A stretch of 64,000 nucleotides of DNA from Roseovarius sp. TE539 (GCF_003298505.1 NZ_QNGB01000005.1:141879-205878); one strand, 5' to 3'; shown: positions 9,988 to 28,861, counted from the first letter of the stretch. Numbers and translations: made by a program. The notes: generated by a model not told the origin, from the letters alone.

Positions 9988-10178
9988 GCTTTCTGTCTTC
10001 CGTTTAGCAAGCGGCGGGTCGCCCCGCCAATGTTGGTGGCCGGGGGCAATCCCGGCTTGGGTACAGGGCCCCGAAGGTCCCCGGTGAAAACGCCGGCATC
10101 ATGCCTGGCGGACGGGTGGTGATCCCACCCGGAAAATCCGGCCCCGGACGAATCCGGAACCGCGGATGCAGCCTCCTA

Positions 10179-10475
10179 TCAAAGACCCGTGGTCACGTCG
10201 ATAGTGTTTCCCTCCTCGAGGGTCACATAGGCCTTCTTGACGTCGTTGCGTTTGCCGGAAACACCCCGGAAGCGCTTGGTCTTGCCCTTGGTGATCGTGG
10301 TATTGACCGCTTTCACCTTCACACCGAAGAGAGCCTCGACGGCCTCCTTGATCTGGGGTTTGGCCGCGTCCATCGCCACCTCGAAGACAACCGCGCCATG
10401 CTCGGACGCCATGGTCGCCTTTTCGGTGATCACCGGTTTACGGATAACGTCGTAATGTTGAGGTTTCGCGCTCAT
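10179..10475 (-). CDS. rplW: Large ribosomal subunit protein uL23
   Basis: A 98-residue uL23 (L23) at the exit tunnel, the docking site of trigger factor and [25 protein letters not shown] and [33 protein letters not shown] are characteristic. It overlaps rplD by 4 bases (start within the rplD stop). Confidence 0.98.
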   Translation of the reverse strand: MSAKPQHYDVIRKPVITEKATMASEHGAVVFEVAMDAAKPQIKEAVEALFGVKVKAVNTTITKGKTKRFRGVSGKRNDVKKAYVTLEEGNTIDVTTGL

Positions 10476-11089
10476 TTCAACCGAGCCTCCAGTGCTTCGA
10501 CACCCGCCTTCGTGATCACCAGCGTGTCACGCTTGAGGATGTCATAGACGTTCGCGCCGATACTGGGCAGCACATCGAGACCCTCGATGTTGCGCGCGGC
10601 CCGGGCAAACCCTTCGTTGACCTCGGCACCGTCGATCACCAGCGCCCGCTTCCAGCCAAGATCCTTTACCTGCCTGGCCAATTCACGGGTCTTGCCCTGC
10701 GATTCGGCCTCGTCCAGAACCACCAGCTCACCGGCCTTTGCCTTTGCGCTGAGCGCATGCTTGAGGCCCAGCTTGCGGAACTTCTTGGGCAGTTCGTGTC
10801 CGTGGCTGCGCGGCACCGGCCCCTTGTAGATCCCGCCCTTGCGGAAGATCGGCGCGTTGCGGTCACCGTGACGTGCGCCGCCGGTGCCCTTCTGGCGGTA
10901 GATCTTCTTGCTGGAATAGCTGGTTTCCGAGCGCGTCTTGACCTTGTGCGTGCCCGCCTGGGCGCGGTTGCGCTGCCAGCGGACGACACGGTGCAGGATA
11001 TCGGCGCGCGGTTCCAGTCCGAAAATATCTTCGCCCAGCTCGACCGAGCCCGCCTTGCCGCCGTCCAGTTTGATGACGTCGAGTTTCAT
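10472..11089 (-). CDS. rplD: Large ribosomal subunit protein uL4
   Basis: A 205-residue uL4 (L4), which lines the tunnel beside uL22; in E. coli it also represses the S10 operon. The tunnel loop ([34 protein letters not shown]) is intact, and the C-terminal helix domain follows. It overlaps rplC by 4 bases and rplW by 4, so rplC-rplD-rplW are tightly coupled. Confidence 0.98.
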   Translation of the reverse strand: MKLDVIKLDGGKAGSVELGEDIFGLEPRADILHRVVRWQRNRAQAGTHKVKTRSETSYSSKKIYRQKGTGGARHGDRNAPIFRKGGIYKGPVPRSHGHELPKKFRKLGLKHALSAKAKAGELVVLDEAESQGKTRELARQVKDLGWKRALVIDGAEVNEGFARAARNIEGLDVLPSIGANVYDILKRDTLVITKAGVEALEARLK

Positions 11090-11928
11090 TCGTCGCTATC
11101 CTTCTTCTCGGCCTCGATATCGGCCTCGGCCTCGGCTGCGGCTGCCGCTTCCTCGGCGGCCTGCTCCTCGGCAAGACGCTTGGCTTCGGCTTCTTCCTCG
11201 GCGGCGGCAGCGGCGGCGGCTTCCTCAGCCGCCTTCGCGGCGGCTTCCGCCTCCGATTTCAGGGCCGCCGGCAGGATCGCGTTTTCGGGGAAAGGCTTCT
11301 TCACCGCATCCTTGATCGTGACCCAGCCACCCTTGGAACCGGGAACCGCGCCCTTGACCATGATGAGCCCGCGATCCGCGTCCGTGCGGACGACCTGCAG
11401 GTTCTGCGTGGTCACGCGCGCCGCGCCCATGTGGCCGGCCATCTTCTTGCCCTTGAACACCTTCCCGGGGTCCTGGCACTGACCCGTGGAGCCGTGCGAG
11501 CGGTGGCTGATCGACACACCGTGGGTCATTTCCAGCCCCCGGAAATTGTGCCGCTTCATCGCCCCGGCGAAACCCTTGCCGATCGAGGTGCCGCAAACAT
11601 CCACGAACTGTCCTTCGAAGTAGTGGTTCGCGGTGATTTCCTCACCCACGTCGATCAGGTTTTCCGGCGCGACGCGGAACTCCGCAACCTTGCGCTTGGG
11701 TTCCACCTTGGCGGTGGCGAAATGTCCGCGCATCGCTTTCGAAACGCGCTTCGTCCTCGCCGTCCCGGCACCCAGCTGAACCGCCGAATAGCCGTGCTCC
11801 TCGGGCGTGCGCCGGGCTACCACCTGCAGCTTGTCCAGCTGCAGCACGGTAACCGGCACCTGCCGCCCGTCTTCCATGAAGAGCCGGGTCATGCCGACCT
11901 TCTTCGCGATCACTCCAGAGCGCAACAT
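11086..11928 (-). CDS. rplC: Large ribosomal subunit protein uL3 with long Ala/Glu tail
   Basis: A 280-residue uL3 (L3), an early 50S assembly protein. The start [17 protein letters not shown] at 11928 matches the family; the frame is open upstream. The core covers about residues 1-215, including the W-finger region ([40 protein letters not shown]). Residues from about 220 to 280 are an alanine- and glutamate-rich extension predicted to be a long charged helix, absent from the 209-residue E. coli protein. The extension is known in several alphaproteobacteria. Its function is not known to me. Confidence 0.97.
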   Translation of the reverse strand: MLRSGVIAKKVGMTRLFMEDGRQVPVTVLQLDKLQVVARRTPEEHGYSAVQLGAGTARTKRVSKAMRGHFATAKVEPKRKVAEFRVAPENLIDVGEEITANHYFEGQFVDVCGTSIGKGFAGAMKRHNFRGLEMTHGVSISHRSHGSTGQCQDPGKVFKGKKMAGHMGAARVTTQNLQVVRTDADRGLIMVKGAVPGSKGGWVTIKDAVKKPFPENAILPAALKSEAEAAAKAAEEAAAAAAAEEEAEAKRLAEEQAAEEAAAAAEAEADIEAEKKDSDE

Positions 11929-11944
11929 GTCTCGGTGCCCTCCC

Positions 11945-12253
11945 TTAAACAGAGATCTGGACGTCGACACCCGCAGCGAGGTCGAGCTTCATCAGCGCGT
12001 CAACGGTCTGCGGAGTGGGGTCGACGATGTCGAGAAGCCGCTTGTGGGTGCGTATCTCGAACTGGTCGCGGGATTTCTTGTTCACGTGGGGGCCACGCAG
12101 AACGGTGAATTTCTCGATCTTGTTCGGCAACGGTATCGGCCCGCGCACGTCGGCGCCGGTCCGTTTGGCCGTGTTCACGATTTCCTGGGTGCTGGCGTCC
12201 AGCACGCGGAAATCGAAGGCCTTCAGCCGGATGCGAATATTCTGGCTTTGCAT
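11945..12253 (-). CDS. rpsJ: Small ribosomal subunit protein uS10 / NusE
   Basis: A 102-residue uS10 (S10), part of the 30S head and also the NusE antitermination factor that bridges NusG and the ribosome. [55 protein letters not shown] and RTHKRLLDI are diagnostic. It is the first S10-operon gene and follows tuf by 163 bases that carry hairpins but no convincing promoter. Confidence 0.98.
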   Translation of the reverse strand: MQSQNIRIRLKAFDFRVLDASTQEIVNTAKRTGADVRGPIPLPNKIEKFTVLRGPHVNKKSRDQFEIRTHKRLLDIVDPTPQTVDALMKLDLAAGVDVQISV

Positions 12254-12329
12254 TTTCTTAGCCTTTCGCGGCGTTTGAGTTGATAGGAGGCCGGCCGGAT
12301 CATTCCGCCGTCCTCGTCGAACCTTTTCC

Positions 12330-12372
12330 CCGGGCTCTTCCGGGGGAAGACGTCCCGGGGATGACCCGGGAC
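12330..12372 (-). repeat. Stem-loops between tuf and rpsJ
   Basis: Two GC-rich inverted repeats lie in the 163-base tuf-rpsJ gap. The clearest is GTCCCGGG (12352-12359) with CCCGGGAC (12365-12372), a perfect 8-bp stem with a 5-base loop. The second, around 12327-12348, pairs TTCCCC with GGGGAA on the minus strand. Neither has a U-tract, so they look more like processing or stabilising structures than terminators. Confidence 0.55.
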
Positions 12373-12416
12373 CTCATGATTTCCGCACGGACCCCGGGAC
12401 AGCCCGCGGTTTGCGG

Positions 12417-13592
<1,176 letters not shown>

Positions 13593-13616
13593 GATGGCCT
13601 CCTTGTTTTCGTTGCG

Positions 13617-13670
13617 GTGCGTGCAAGCACGCACCCTACGGGTGAGTAGGGTGCGGGGCCGTCCCCGCAC
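13617..13670 (-). repeat. Three overlapping, mutually exclusive hairpins between fusA and tuf
   Basis: GTGCGTGC (13617-13624) pairs with GCACGCAC (13627-13634); GCACCCTA (13631-13638) pairs with TAGGGTGC (13647-13654); GTGCGGGG (13651-13658) pairs with CCCCGCAC (13663-13670). All three are perfect 8-bp stems that share bases with their neighbour, so adjacent ones cannot form together. The 84-base fusA-tuf gap consists almost only of this. A related motif (CACGCACCCT) occurs after rplL at 28436-28447. Confidence 0.75.
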
Positions 13671-13676
13671 CGCTGC

Positions 13677-15794
13677 CTATGCGAATTTCGCCTGGATCTC
13701 TTCACTGATGTTGGTCGGCACCGGTTCGTAATGCGAGAACTGCATCGTGAACTGGGCCCGGCCCGAGGACATCGAGCGCAGCGTGTTGATGTAACCGAAC
13801 ATGTTCGCAAGCGGCACGTTGGCCTCGATGGCGATGGCGTTGCCGCGCGGCTCCTGTCCGGAAACCTGGCCACGGCGGCTGGTGAGATCACCGATGACCG
13901 ATCCGGTATATTCCTCGGGCGTGATAACCTCGACCTTCATGATGGGTTCCAGAAGCTTGGCGCCGGCCTTGCGCAGCCCCTCACGCATGCCCATGCGCGC
14001 GGCGATTTCAAAGGCCATGACCGAACTGTCCACATCGTGGAACTTGCCGTCCACCAGCGCGACCTTGAAGTCGATCACCGGGAACCCGGCAAGCGGTCCG
14101 CTGTCCATCACGCTCTCGATACCCTTCTCGACACCGGGGATGTATTCCTTGGGAACAGCGCCGCCGACAATGCGGGACTCGAAGGAATAGCCTTCGCCCG
14201 GCTCCGTGGGCGAGATGATCAGCTTGACCTCGGCGAATTGGCCCGAGCCACCGGACTGCTTCTTGTGAGTGTAGGTGTGCTCGATCTCGTGGCCGATCGT
14301 CTCGCGGTAAGCAACCTGCGGGGCACCGATGTTGGCGTCGACCTTGAACTCGCGCTTCAGGCGATCGACGAGGATATCGAGATGCAACTCCCCCATGCCC
14401 TTCATGATGGTCTGCCCGGATTCAAGATCCGTCTCCACCCGAAAGGACGGATCCTCGGCGGCGAGGCGCTGAAGACCCTGGCTCATCTTCTCCTGGTCGC
14501 CCTTGGTCTTGGGCTCCACCGCGATCTCGATCACCGGGTCGGGGAAGGTCATGGTTTCCAGAACCACCGGCGCCTTGGGATCACAGATGGTATCACCGGT
14601 GGTGGTGTCCTTGAGGCTGGCCAGCGCGATGATGTCGCCGGCGAACGCTTCCTCGATCTCGGTCCGGTCATTCGAATGCATCATCATCATGCGGCCGATA
14701 CGCTCTTTCTTGCCCTTGGTCGCGTTGAGGATCGTATCACCCTTCCTGAGAATCCCGGAATAGATGCGGGTGAAGGTGAGTGATCCGACAAACGGATCGT
14801 TCATGATCTTGAACGCCAGGCCGGAAAACGGCATCGTGTCATCAGCACGCCGCGGGATGTCGCGCGTTTCGGTTTCGTCATCCGGCGCGAACCCCATGTA
14901 ATCGACCACGTCCATCGGGCTGGGCAGGTAATCGATCACGGCGTTCAGCAACGGCTGCACACCCTTGTTCTTGAAGGCCGATCCGCCCAGCACCGGCACG
15001 AAGCTCAGGCTGAGAGTCCCCTTGCGTATCAGCTTGCGCAGGGTCGGCACGTCAGGTTCGTTGCCCTCGAGGTATTCCATCATCGCGTCGTCGTCCATCT
15101 CGACGGCGTTCTCGATGAGCTTGCCGCGCCATTCCTCGGCCTGCTCCTTGAGGTCGGCACGGATATCTTCCTGGAACCAGGTCGCGCCGAGATCCTCGCC
15201 GCGCCAGACCCATTCCTTCATGGTCACGAGGTCGATCACGCCCTCAAGCTCGTTCTCGGCGCCGATCGGCAAGGCGACGGGCACGGCCCGCGCGCCTGTA
15301 CGATCCTCGATCATCTTCACGCAATTGAAGAAATCGGCGCCGATCTTGTCCATCTTGTTGACAAAAACGATGCGCGGCACCTTGTAACGGTCCGCCTGGC
15401 GCCAGACCGTCTCGGTCTGGGGCTCAACACCGGCATTGGCATCCAGGACACATACGGCGCCGTCGAGAACGGCCAGCGACCTTTCCACCTCGATGGTGAA
15501 GTCCACGTGGCCGGGGGTGTCGATGATGTTCAGGCGGTGCTTTTCCGAGTCAGGCTCCTTGCCATTCTCGGTGCGCTCCCAAAAGGTTGTGGTCGCGGCG
15601 CTGGTGATGGTAATGCCGCGTTCCTGCTCCTGCTCCATCCAGTCCATCGTCGCCGCACCATCGTGCACTTCACCGATGTTGTGGGACTTGCCCGTGTAGA
15701 ACAGGATCCGTTCCGAGCAGGTGGTCTTGCCTGCGTCGATATGGGCCATGATGCCGAAGTTGCGGTAGCGTTCGAGCGGATAATCGCGTGCCAT
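13677..15794 (-). CDS. fusA: Elongation factor G
   Basis: A 705-residue EF-G, the translocase GTPase. [30 protein letters not shown] holds the P-loop; [16 protein letters not shown] and [10 protein letters not shown] follow. Domains II-V are complete, including domain IV with the [28 protein letters not shown] segment and the C-terminal [28 protein letters not shown]. Standard position after rpsG with a 21-base gap. Confidence 0.99.
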   Translation of the reverse strand: MARDYPLERYRNFGIMAHIDAGKTTCSERILFYTGKSHNIGEVHDGAATMDWMEQEQERGITITSAATTTFWERTENGKEPDSEKHRLNIIDTPGHVDFTIEVERSLAVLDGAVCVLDANAGVEPQTETVWRQADRYKVPRIVFVNKMDKIGADFFNCVKMIEDRTGARAVPVALPIGAENELEGVIDLVTMKEWVWRGEDLGATWFQEDIRADLKEQAEEWRGKLIENAVEMDDDAMMEYLEGNEPDVPTLRKLIRKGTLSLSFVPVLGGSAFKNKGVQPLLNAVIDYLPSPMDVVDYMGFAPDDETETRDIPRRADDTMPFSGLAFKIMNDPFVGSLTFTRIYSGILRKGDTILNATKGKKERIGRMMMMHSNDRTEIEEAFAGDIIALASLKDTTTGDTICDPKAPVVLETMTFPDPVIEIAVEPKTKGDQEKMSQGLQRLAAEDPSFRVETDLESGQTIMKGMGELHLDILVDRLKREFKVDANIGAPQVAYRETIGHEIEHTYTHKKQSGGSGQFAEVKLIISPTEPGEGYSFESRIVGGAVPKEYIPGVEKGIESVMDSGPLAGFPVIDFKVALVDGKFHDVDSSVMAFEIAARMGMREGLRKAGAKLLEPIMKVEVITPEEYTGSVIGDLTSRRGQVSGQEPRGNAIAIEANVPLANMFGYINTLRSMSSGRAQFTMQFSHYEPVPTNISEEIQAKFA

Positions 15795-15815
15795 GAGTCG
15801 TGTGCCTCTGAAGGG

Positions 15816-16286
15816 TTACCAGCGGTAATGGCTGAAGGCCTTGTTCGCCTCCGCCATCTTGTGAGTGTCTTCGCGCTTCTTGACGGCGGAACCACGGCTG
15901 TTGACAGCATCAAGCAGTTCACCGGCCAGACGTTCTTCCATCGTGTTTTCGTTGCGACCGCGCGATGCGACGATCAGCCAGCGGATCGCGAGCGCCTCGC
16001 GACGCTCGGGGCGCACCTCGACGGGCACCTGGTAGGTGGCGCCGCCAACGCGCCGCGAACGCACCTCGACGGACGGCTTGATGTTGTCAAGCGCCTCATG
16101 AAAGATCTCCACCGGCGCGCGCTTCACCTTGTTCTCGACACGATCGAGCGCGTTGTAGACGATCTTTTCGGCGACGGACTTCTTGCCGTCCACCATCAGG
16201 TTGTTCATGAACTTCGACAACACCCTGTCGCCGAATTTGGCGTCGGGCAGAATCTCGCGCTTTTCAGCGGCATGACGACGGGACAT
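15816..16286 (-). CDS. rpsG: Small ribosomal subunit protein uS7
   Basis: A 156-residue uS7 (S7), which nucleates the 30S head and contacts E-site t[46 protein letters not shown] and the C-terminal [26 protein letters not shown] are diagnostic. In E. coli S7 represses the str operon through the rpsL-rpsG spacer. Here that spacer contains a palindromic repeat instead. Confidence 0.98.
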   Translation of the reverse strand: MSRRHAAEKREILPDAKFGDRVLSKFMNNLMVDGKKSVAEKIVYNALDRVENKVKRAPVEIFHEALDNIKPSVEVRSRRVGGATYQVPVEVRPERREALAIRWLIVASRGRNENTMEERLAGELLDAVNSRGSAVKKREDTHKMAEANKAFSHYRW

Positions 16287-16304
16287 GTGTTTCTCTTTCC
16301 TCTT

Positions 16305-16367
16305 GTCATCCTCGGGCCTGACCCGAGAATCTCAAACCAGTGAGATCCCCACCCTAGCGGGGATGAC
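16305..16367. repeat. Palindromic intergenic repeat between rpsL and rpsG
   Basis: The 92-base rpsL-rpsG spacer holds a compound inverted repeat. The outer arms are GTCATCC (16305-16311) and GGATGAC (16361-16367). Inside are CTCGGG/CCCGAG (16311-16327) and GATCTCA-like arms around 16329-16346. It resembles the GTCATCCTCGGG-type palindromes I associate with alphaproteobacterial intergenic regions. A further hairpin, GACGCC/GGCGTC (16365-16380), overlaps the rpsL stop. Confidence 0.6.
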
Positions 16368-16378
16368 GCCGAATGGCG

Positions 16379-16750
16379 TCACTTGGGGCGTTTCGCGCCA
16401 TACTTGGAGCGGCGCTGCTTGCGGTCCTTCACGCCCTGCGTGTCGAGCACGCCGCGCAGGATATGATAGCGCACGCCCGGAAGGTCCTTGACACGTCCGC
16501 CGCGGATCAGGACCACCGAATGTTCCTGAAGGTTGTGGCTTTCGCCGGGGATGTAGCTGATCACCTCGTAACCGTTGGTCAGACGCACCTTGGCGACTTT
16601 CCGCATGGCCGAGTTCGGCTTCTTCGGCGTCGTGGTGTAGACGCGCGTGCAAACGCCACGCTTTTGCGGGCATCCCTGCAGGTGCATGGATTTCTGTGAC
16701 CTGACTTTCGGCTGCCGCGGCTTGCGGATCAGCTGCTGGATCGTTGGCAT
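16379..16750 (-). CDS. rpsL: Small ribosomal subunit protein uS12
   Basis: A 123-residue uS12 (S12) in the decoding centre. The start [21 protein letters not shown] at 16750 matches the family. The streptomycin-site loops [17 protein letters not shown] and [13 protein letters not shown] are wild-type in appearance, with lysines at the usual positions. First gene of the str operon, preceded by a long leader. Confidence 0.98.
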   Translation of the reverse strand: MPTIQQLIRKPRQPKVRSQKSMHLQGCPQKRGVCTRVYTTTPKKPNSAMRKVAKVRLTNGYEVISYIPGESHNLQEHSVVLIRGGRVKDLPGVRYHILRGVLDTQGVKDRKQRRSKYGAKRPK

Positions 16751-16973
16751 TCCGGTTTTTCCCCGTCTCTCAACACATGTGTCTGCACGCGGCCGCGTGC
16801 GGTTCATCTAAGCGTGCGCCTTACGCGTCCGCAAAACGCAAACACCGCCGCCGCATCCTGATCGTCAGGCACGACGCGGTGGGTTTCCAGAGGATCGGGG
16901 CGTGAGCGCCCGGATCTTGACCACTACAGTTCTGATATCGGCGGCGGGGAATGCCCCGGGCCGGGATGACGCG

Positions 16974-17002
16974 CGTATAGGCGGAGTCGACGGGGTTGTC
17001 AA
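16974..17002 (-). promoter_or_regulatory. Strong predicted promoter of the str operon (rpsL-rpsG-fusA-tuf)
   Basis: Consensus -35 TTGACA (16997-17002) and near-consensus -10 TATACG (16974-16979) are separated by 17 bases, on the minus strand. The predicted start near 16966 leaves a leader of about 215 bases before rpsL. The leader contains the palindromes GCACGCGGCCGCGTGC (16785-16800) and ACACATGTGT (16773-16782). The 16751-17079 stretch holds no recognisable gene; the divergent glycosyltransferase must also be driven from it. Confidence 0.65.
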
Positions 17003-17079
17003 CAGGCCCCGCGGCTTGCCTTGCATCGCCGGCAATGCAATGATCACGGACTGTTACAGGTAATCGGGCAAGGCGACAA

Positions 17080-17901
17080 ATGAACAGTCGCAACATGCAG
17101 GTCATCGGGCTCTGTCGGTTCTCTTATCCCGCGATCGGGGGCTTCCAGGTCGAGCACGCTTCGGTCCCCGAGCGCGAGGCGTATCTCTACGCGCCGGAAC
17201 GTATGGAGGAACGATTCCGAACCTTCGAATCCTTTACGCTTCCACCGCTGCGCGCCCAGACAGACCCGGATTTCACCTTTCTGGTGATCATCGGAAAAAG
17301 CCTCCCGGACCCCTATCGCCAACGGCTTGCGGCATTGCTTGCCAACCTGCCGCAAGCAGTGATCCAGGAACATGAGCCCGGACGCCACCGCGATGTCATG
17401 AAGGCGGCGATCAATGCCGTTCGTGAAACCAGTGATCTGCCCAGTCTGCAATTCAGGATGGACGATGACGATGCCGTTTCGGTAAATTTCGTCGAGCGCC
17501 TGCGCGAGGCTGCAAATGACATCCGGCCATTGATCCGACGCAACCGCTATGTGGGAATTGATTTCAATCAGGGTTTTGTCGCGCGGCCCGGCGCGGACGG
17601 CGTCGGCGTGCGGGCGGTCGTGGAAACATTGTGGACCCCGGCGCTGGCGGTGGCAGTAAAGCCCCGGGCCTCTCGCGGGGTGATGAATTTCAGCCACGCC
17701 AAGTTGTGCCGGTCCATGCCGGTCCTGAGCCTGACAGGCGAATTCATGTTTGTCCGCGGGCATAACGAATTCAATGACTCCCGCCAAACCCGGGACCTCA
17801 AACCGCCAAGGGTTTCCTTGCTCGACAAGGGCGGCGAAGCCTATTTCAAGGAAAACTTTAATATCGACGCCGCGCATGTCAGGGCGCTTTACGCCACGTG
17901 A
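17080..17901 (+). CDS. Putative rhamnosyltransferase (first of a tandem pair)
   Basis: A 273-residue protein resembling the putative rhamnosyltransferase family PF11316. It has the opening QVIGLCRFSYPAIGGFQ, the segment TDPDFTFLVIIGKSLPDPYR and a run of four aspartates (RMDDDDAV, D128-D131) that looks like the metal- and nucleotide-sugar-binding DXD site of GT-A enzymes. No signal peptide or membrane helix is seen, so it is probably cytoplasmic. The upstream ATG at 17080 has an AAGG six bases before it; the ATG at 17095 aligns better with the paralogue's start and is an alternative. The acceptor is unknown; cell-surface polysaccharide is a guess from the family. Confidence 0.7.
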   Translation: MNSRNMQVIGLCRFSYPAIGGFQVEHASVPEREAYLYAPERMEERFRTFESFTLPPLRAQTDPDFTFLVIIGKSLPDPYRQRLAALLANLPQAVIQEHEPGRHRDVMKAAINAVRETSDLPSLQFRMDDDDAVSVNFVERLREAANDIRPLIRRNRYVGIDFNQGFVARPGADGVGVRAVVETLWTPALAVAVKPRASRGVMNFSHAKLCRSMPVLSLTGEFMFVRGHNEFNDSRQTRDLKPPRVSLLDKGGEAYFKENFNIDAAHVRALYAT

Positions 17902-17935
17902 CAGGCCGCATCTGGATAAGGCCGGGGAGGTTCTG

Positions 17936-18760
17936 ATGCGCGTGATCGGAATATGCCGCTTCTCCTACCCTGCCCTCGGCGGGTTCCGGCGCATGCATGA
18001 CAGCATCGAGGACCGCGAAGCCTATCTCTACCAGTCCTCCCGCATGGATCTGCGGTTCCGGCATTTCGAAACCCTCACCCTGCCTTCGATCGCCGCGCAG
18101 TCGGACCCGGATTTCACCTTCCTGATTCTTGTCGGAGAAAGCCTGCCGGAAATCTGGCGTAGCCGGCTTGAGACACTGATCGCGCCGGTGCCACAGATCC
18201 GGCTGGTCGCGAGCCCCCCCATGAAGCACCGGCTGGCAATGCAATTGGCCATCCAGGAAGAGCTTGGGTCCAACACGACGGACTCATTGCAATTCCGGCT
18301 GGACGATGACGACGCGGTGAACTTGAACTTCGTGCGCAGGAGCCGCAAGCTGATGGGCCGGAGCGAACGCATTCACCGTCATGCGAGAAACATGGCAGTG
18401 GAATTCAACAGCGGGCATTCGGTGATCCTGTCAGCACAGGGCATTCGCGCGGCTCCGGTAACTGCGGGATTCTGGGCCTGCGGGCTGGCGGTCCTGTTCC
18501 GGGCAGGCGATCCCAAGACGGTGATGAACTTTGCTCATCACAAGCTCCATCACGAGATGCCGACCCTCATTCATCCGGATCCGGACATGTTTCTGCGCGC
18601 CAAGCATGACGACAACGATTCCGGGGACAAGTTCGACCCCGGCGAGCTGGAGCCCCTGACCGACGACAAGCGTGCGCTCTTCCGGAGCGCCTTCAACGTG
18701 GACGAGAGCCGGGTAAAGGAGGTTTTTGGCGCCCCAGCCGTCCCTCCCGGTAAAGGGTGA
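17936..18760 (+). CDS. Putative rhamnosyltransferase (second of a tandem pair)
   Basis: A 274-residue paralogue of the gene before it: RVIGICRFSYPALGGF, SDPDFTFLILVGESLP and LDDDDAVN (D123-D126) line up one for one. The start at 17936 has a good ribosome binding site (GGGGAGG, six bases away); the longer open frame upstream is rejected. The 34-base gap suggests an operon of two duplicated, diverged enzymes. The last 68 bases overlap the end of the convergent EamA gene. Confidence 0.7.
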   Translation: MRVIGICRFSYPALGGFRRMHDSIEDREAYLYQSSRMDLRFRHFETLTLPSIAAQSDPDFTFLILVGESLPEIWRSRLETLIAPVPQIRLVASPPMKHRLAMQLAIQEELGSNTTDSLQFRLDDDDAVNLNFVRRSRKLMGRSERIHRHARNMAVEFNSGHSVILSAQGIRAAPVTAGFWACGLAVLFRAGDPKTVMNFAHHKLHHEMPTLIHPDPDMFLRAKHDDNDSGDKFDPGELEPLTDDKRALFRSAFNVDESRVKEVFGAPAVPPGKG

Positions 18761-19595
18761 AAATGCCGCTGGCCACCACGATTGCCGCCCCGAACAGCGT
18801 GATCGGCGCCGGCCATTCCCCGAACGCGATCCAACCCAGCAACAGCGCCCAGAGCAGCCCTGTATAGCGGAATGGTGCGACGAAGCTGATTTCACCAACA
18901 CGCATCACCATGATCGAGAACAGGTACCCCCCGATGATCATGACGCCCGCGCCGATGGTGAAGCCGGCCGCACGGACATCCATCGGCGCCCAGTCGACGG
19001 AAAGACTGGCCAACCCGAAGAACACCATGACCGCCACCGAGGTGATGAAAGTGACCAGCATTGATGGCGTGGCGGTCGATAAACGGCGGGTTGCAAGATC
19101 GCGGAGAGTGACGAAACCCACCGCTGTCAAGGCATAGAGCGAATAGATCGTGAACCCTTCGGCACCGGGGCGGACGATCAGCATGACACCAACGAAACCG
19201 GCAAGGATCGCCGCCATCCGCCGCCAACCGACCGGATCCTTCAGAAACACGGCCGCGGCCAGGGTCAGGGTCAGCGGCAACGCCTGAAGGATCGCGGTGA
19301 CATTGGCTATGGGCATGCTGAAAAGCGCGGTCAGGAAGAAATACGCCGCCCCGATCTCGCCGAGGGTCCGCAGCGCGATCACATGAAGATCCTTGCGCGG
19401 CAACCCGCGCACGAAGGCCCCCATGCGCCATGCCATGATCCCGACCGCGACAGAGGTCAGCACCCCACGCAGGAACAGAAGCTGGAACAACGGCACCTCA
19501 CCTGCCAGCGCCTTCATGAACGTGTCGTTCAGCGTGAAGGCGGCCATCGAGGCCATCATCAGCAAAGCGCCGGTCAGATTCTCGGAACGTGGCAT
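18693..19595 (-). CDS. EamA/DMT-family membrane transporter
   Basis: A 300-residue protein with about ten predicted membrane helices arranged as two EamA repeats, the pattern of drug/metabolite exporters. The first repeat starts GALLMMASMAAFTLNDTFMKALAGEVPLFQ. The second ends with the conserved helix pair YTGLLWALLLGWIAFGEWPAPITLFGAAIVVASGIF. The substrate cannot be predicted. It lies downstream of rpoC on the same strand but behind a clear terminator, and a weak promoter is visible at 19622-19650. Its 3' end overlaps the convergent rhamnosyltransferase by 68 bases. Confidence 0.85.
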   Translation of the reverse strand: MPRSENLTGALLMMASMAAFTLNDTFMKALAGEVPLFQLLFLRGVLTSVAVGIMAWRMGAFVRGLPRKDLHVIALRTLGEIGAAYFFLTALFSMPIANVTAILQALPLTLTLAAAVFLKDPVGWRRMAAILAGFVGVMLIVRPGAEGFTIYSLYALTAVGFVTLRDLATRRLSTATPSMLVTFITSVAVMVFFGLASLSVDWAPMDVRAAGFTIGAGVMIIGGYLFSIMVMRVGEISFVAPFRYTGLLWALLLGWIAFGEWPAPITLFGAAIVVASGIFTLYREGRLGRQKPPLPGSRPR

Positions 19596-19621
19596 CCTTC
19601 ACCTCTTGTCGGTTCGCGCGG

Positions 19622-19650
19622 AGTTAGACAGCTGCCCCGAGCCTCGGCAA
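19622..19650 (-). promoter_or_regulatory. Possible promoter of the EamA gene
   Basis: TTGCCG (19645-19650) and CTAACT (19622-19627) with a 17-base spacer on the minus strand, directly downstream of the rpoC terminator. The -10 is weak, so this is tentative. Confidence 0.3.
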
Positions 19651-19677
19651 GCGCAAAACCGCACCCCCGGAAAAGCA

Positions 19678-19702
19678 AAGGCCCCGCCAGAAGCGGGGCC
19701 TT
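19678..19702 (-). terminator. Rho-independent terminator of the rpoBC operon
   Basis: A perfect 10-bp stem (AAGGCCCCGC and GCGGGGCCTT) with a 5-base loop, followed on the minus strand by TTGCTTTT. It lies 22 bases after the rpoC stop. Confidence 0.85.
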
Positions 19703-19723
19703 CGATCATGTATCCGAGCCGGT

Positions 19724-23968
<4,245 letters not shown>

Positions 23969-24010
23969 TTTTCTAATCCTTAGAGACTGGCGATGGAGGG
24001 CGATAAGACG

Positions 24011-24057
24011 CCGTTTTCTTGAAAAGAAAACGGACCGGACCCTTTCAAAGGGTCCGG
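24011..24057. repeat. Two palindromes in the rpoB-rpoC spacer, one shared with the rpmD region
   Basis: 24011-24033 is a stem-loop with arms CCGTTTTCTT and AAGAAAACGG, the same 23-bp sequence as 1927-1949 but in the other orientation. 24035-24057 is a second perfect palindrome with 11-base arms CCGGACCCTTT and AAAGGGTCCGG. Together they fill about half of the spacer. A transcript crossing this spacer would fold into both hairpins without a U-tract; role unknown. Confidence 0.8.
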
Positions 24058-24067
24058 TGCGCCGCGC

Positions 24068-28204
<4,137 letters not shown>

Positions 28205-28297
28205 GTGTCTGGTCACCTTTCATTTCTCACCGGCCGCGAATGCTGTCGGGCTCCAGCATCGCAGGCCATTTGAGACGGCGTGTTCCGATCAATTCCC

Positions 28298-28447
28298 GGC
28301 CGCTGTCCCACCAGCGGCCTCCCGATCGCACGAACCTCGCCTTAGAAAATTCCCGCGGGCAGCAGGACCTCTCTGAGACAGGTTCGACTGGACCCGGAAA
28401 ACCCGGATCCAGCCTGATCGCAGGGTGCATGAGATCACGCACCCTGC
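28298..28447 (-). promoter_or_regulatory. Structured rplL-rpoB spacer (possible attenuator/processing region)
   Basis: The 276-base spacer contains three strong hairpins. GCAGGGTGC/GCACCCTGC (28420-28447) is a 9-bp perfect stem. CTGGATCCGG/CCGGGTCCAG (28388-28412, minus-strand reading) has 10 bp with one G-U, a wobble only on the minus strand. GGCCGCTG/CAGCGGCC (28298-28319) is an 8-bp perfect stem. In E. coli this spacer carries an attenuator and an RNase III site; the same role is inferred here from position. Confidence 0.5.
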
Positions 28448-28480
28448 GCTTTCTGCGGGATGCGTGCCCGCACGCACGGA

Positions 28481-28861
28481 TTACTTCAACTCGACCTCGG
28501 CACCGGCTGCTTCCAGCTTGCCCTTGATCTCTTCTGCCTCGGCTTTGTCGACAGCTTCCTTGACGGCCTTGCCGCCAGCCTCGACCAGTTCCTTGGCTTC
28601 CTTGAGACCGAGGCCGGTGATGGCACGGACTTCCTTGATCACATTGATCTTGGAGGCGCCGGCCGATTTCAGGACCACGTCGAATTCAGTCTGCTCCTCG
28701 GCTTCTTCGGCACCTGCATCGCCTGCAGGGCCAGCCATCATGACGGCGCCGCCCGCGGCGGGTTCGATGCCGTATTCGTCCTTGAGGATGGTTTTCAGTT
28801 CTTGTGCCTCGAGAAGCGTCAGACCAACGATCTCTTCAGCCAGTTTTTTCAGATCAGCCAT
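28481..28861 (-). CDS. rplL: Large ribosomal subunit protein bL12 (L7/L12)
   Basis: A 126-residue bL12, the multicopy stalk protein that recruits translation GTPases. N-terminal dimerisation domain ([31 protein letters not shown]), an Ala/Gly/Glu hinge, and the C-terminal domain with [34 protein letters not shown]. It follows rplJ by 71 bases. Confidence 0.98.
   Translation of the reverse strand: MADLKKLAEEIVGLTLLEAQELKTILKDEYGIEPAAGGAVMMAGPAGDAGAEEAEEQTEFDVVLKSAGASKINVIKEVRAITGLGLKEAKELVEAGGKAVKEAVDKAEAEEIKGKLEAAGAEVELK

Noticed and set aside
9988..10178. Hidden gene or S10-operon promoter in the rplB-rplW gap
   Set aside because: Only GC-rich hairpins are present; no frame with a ribosome binding site and no -35/-10 pair with acceptable spacing could be found.
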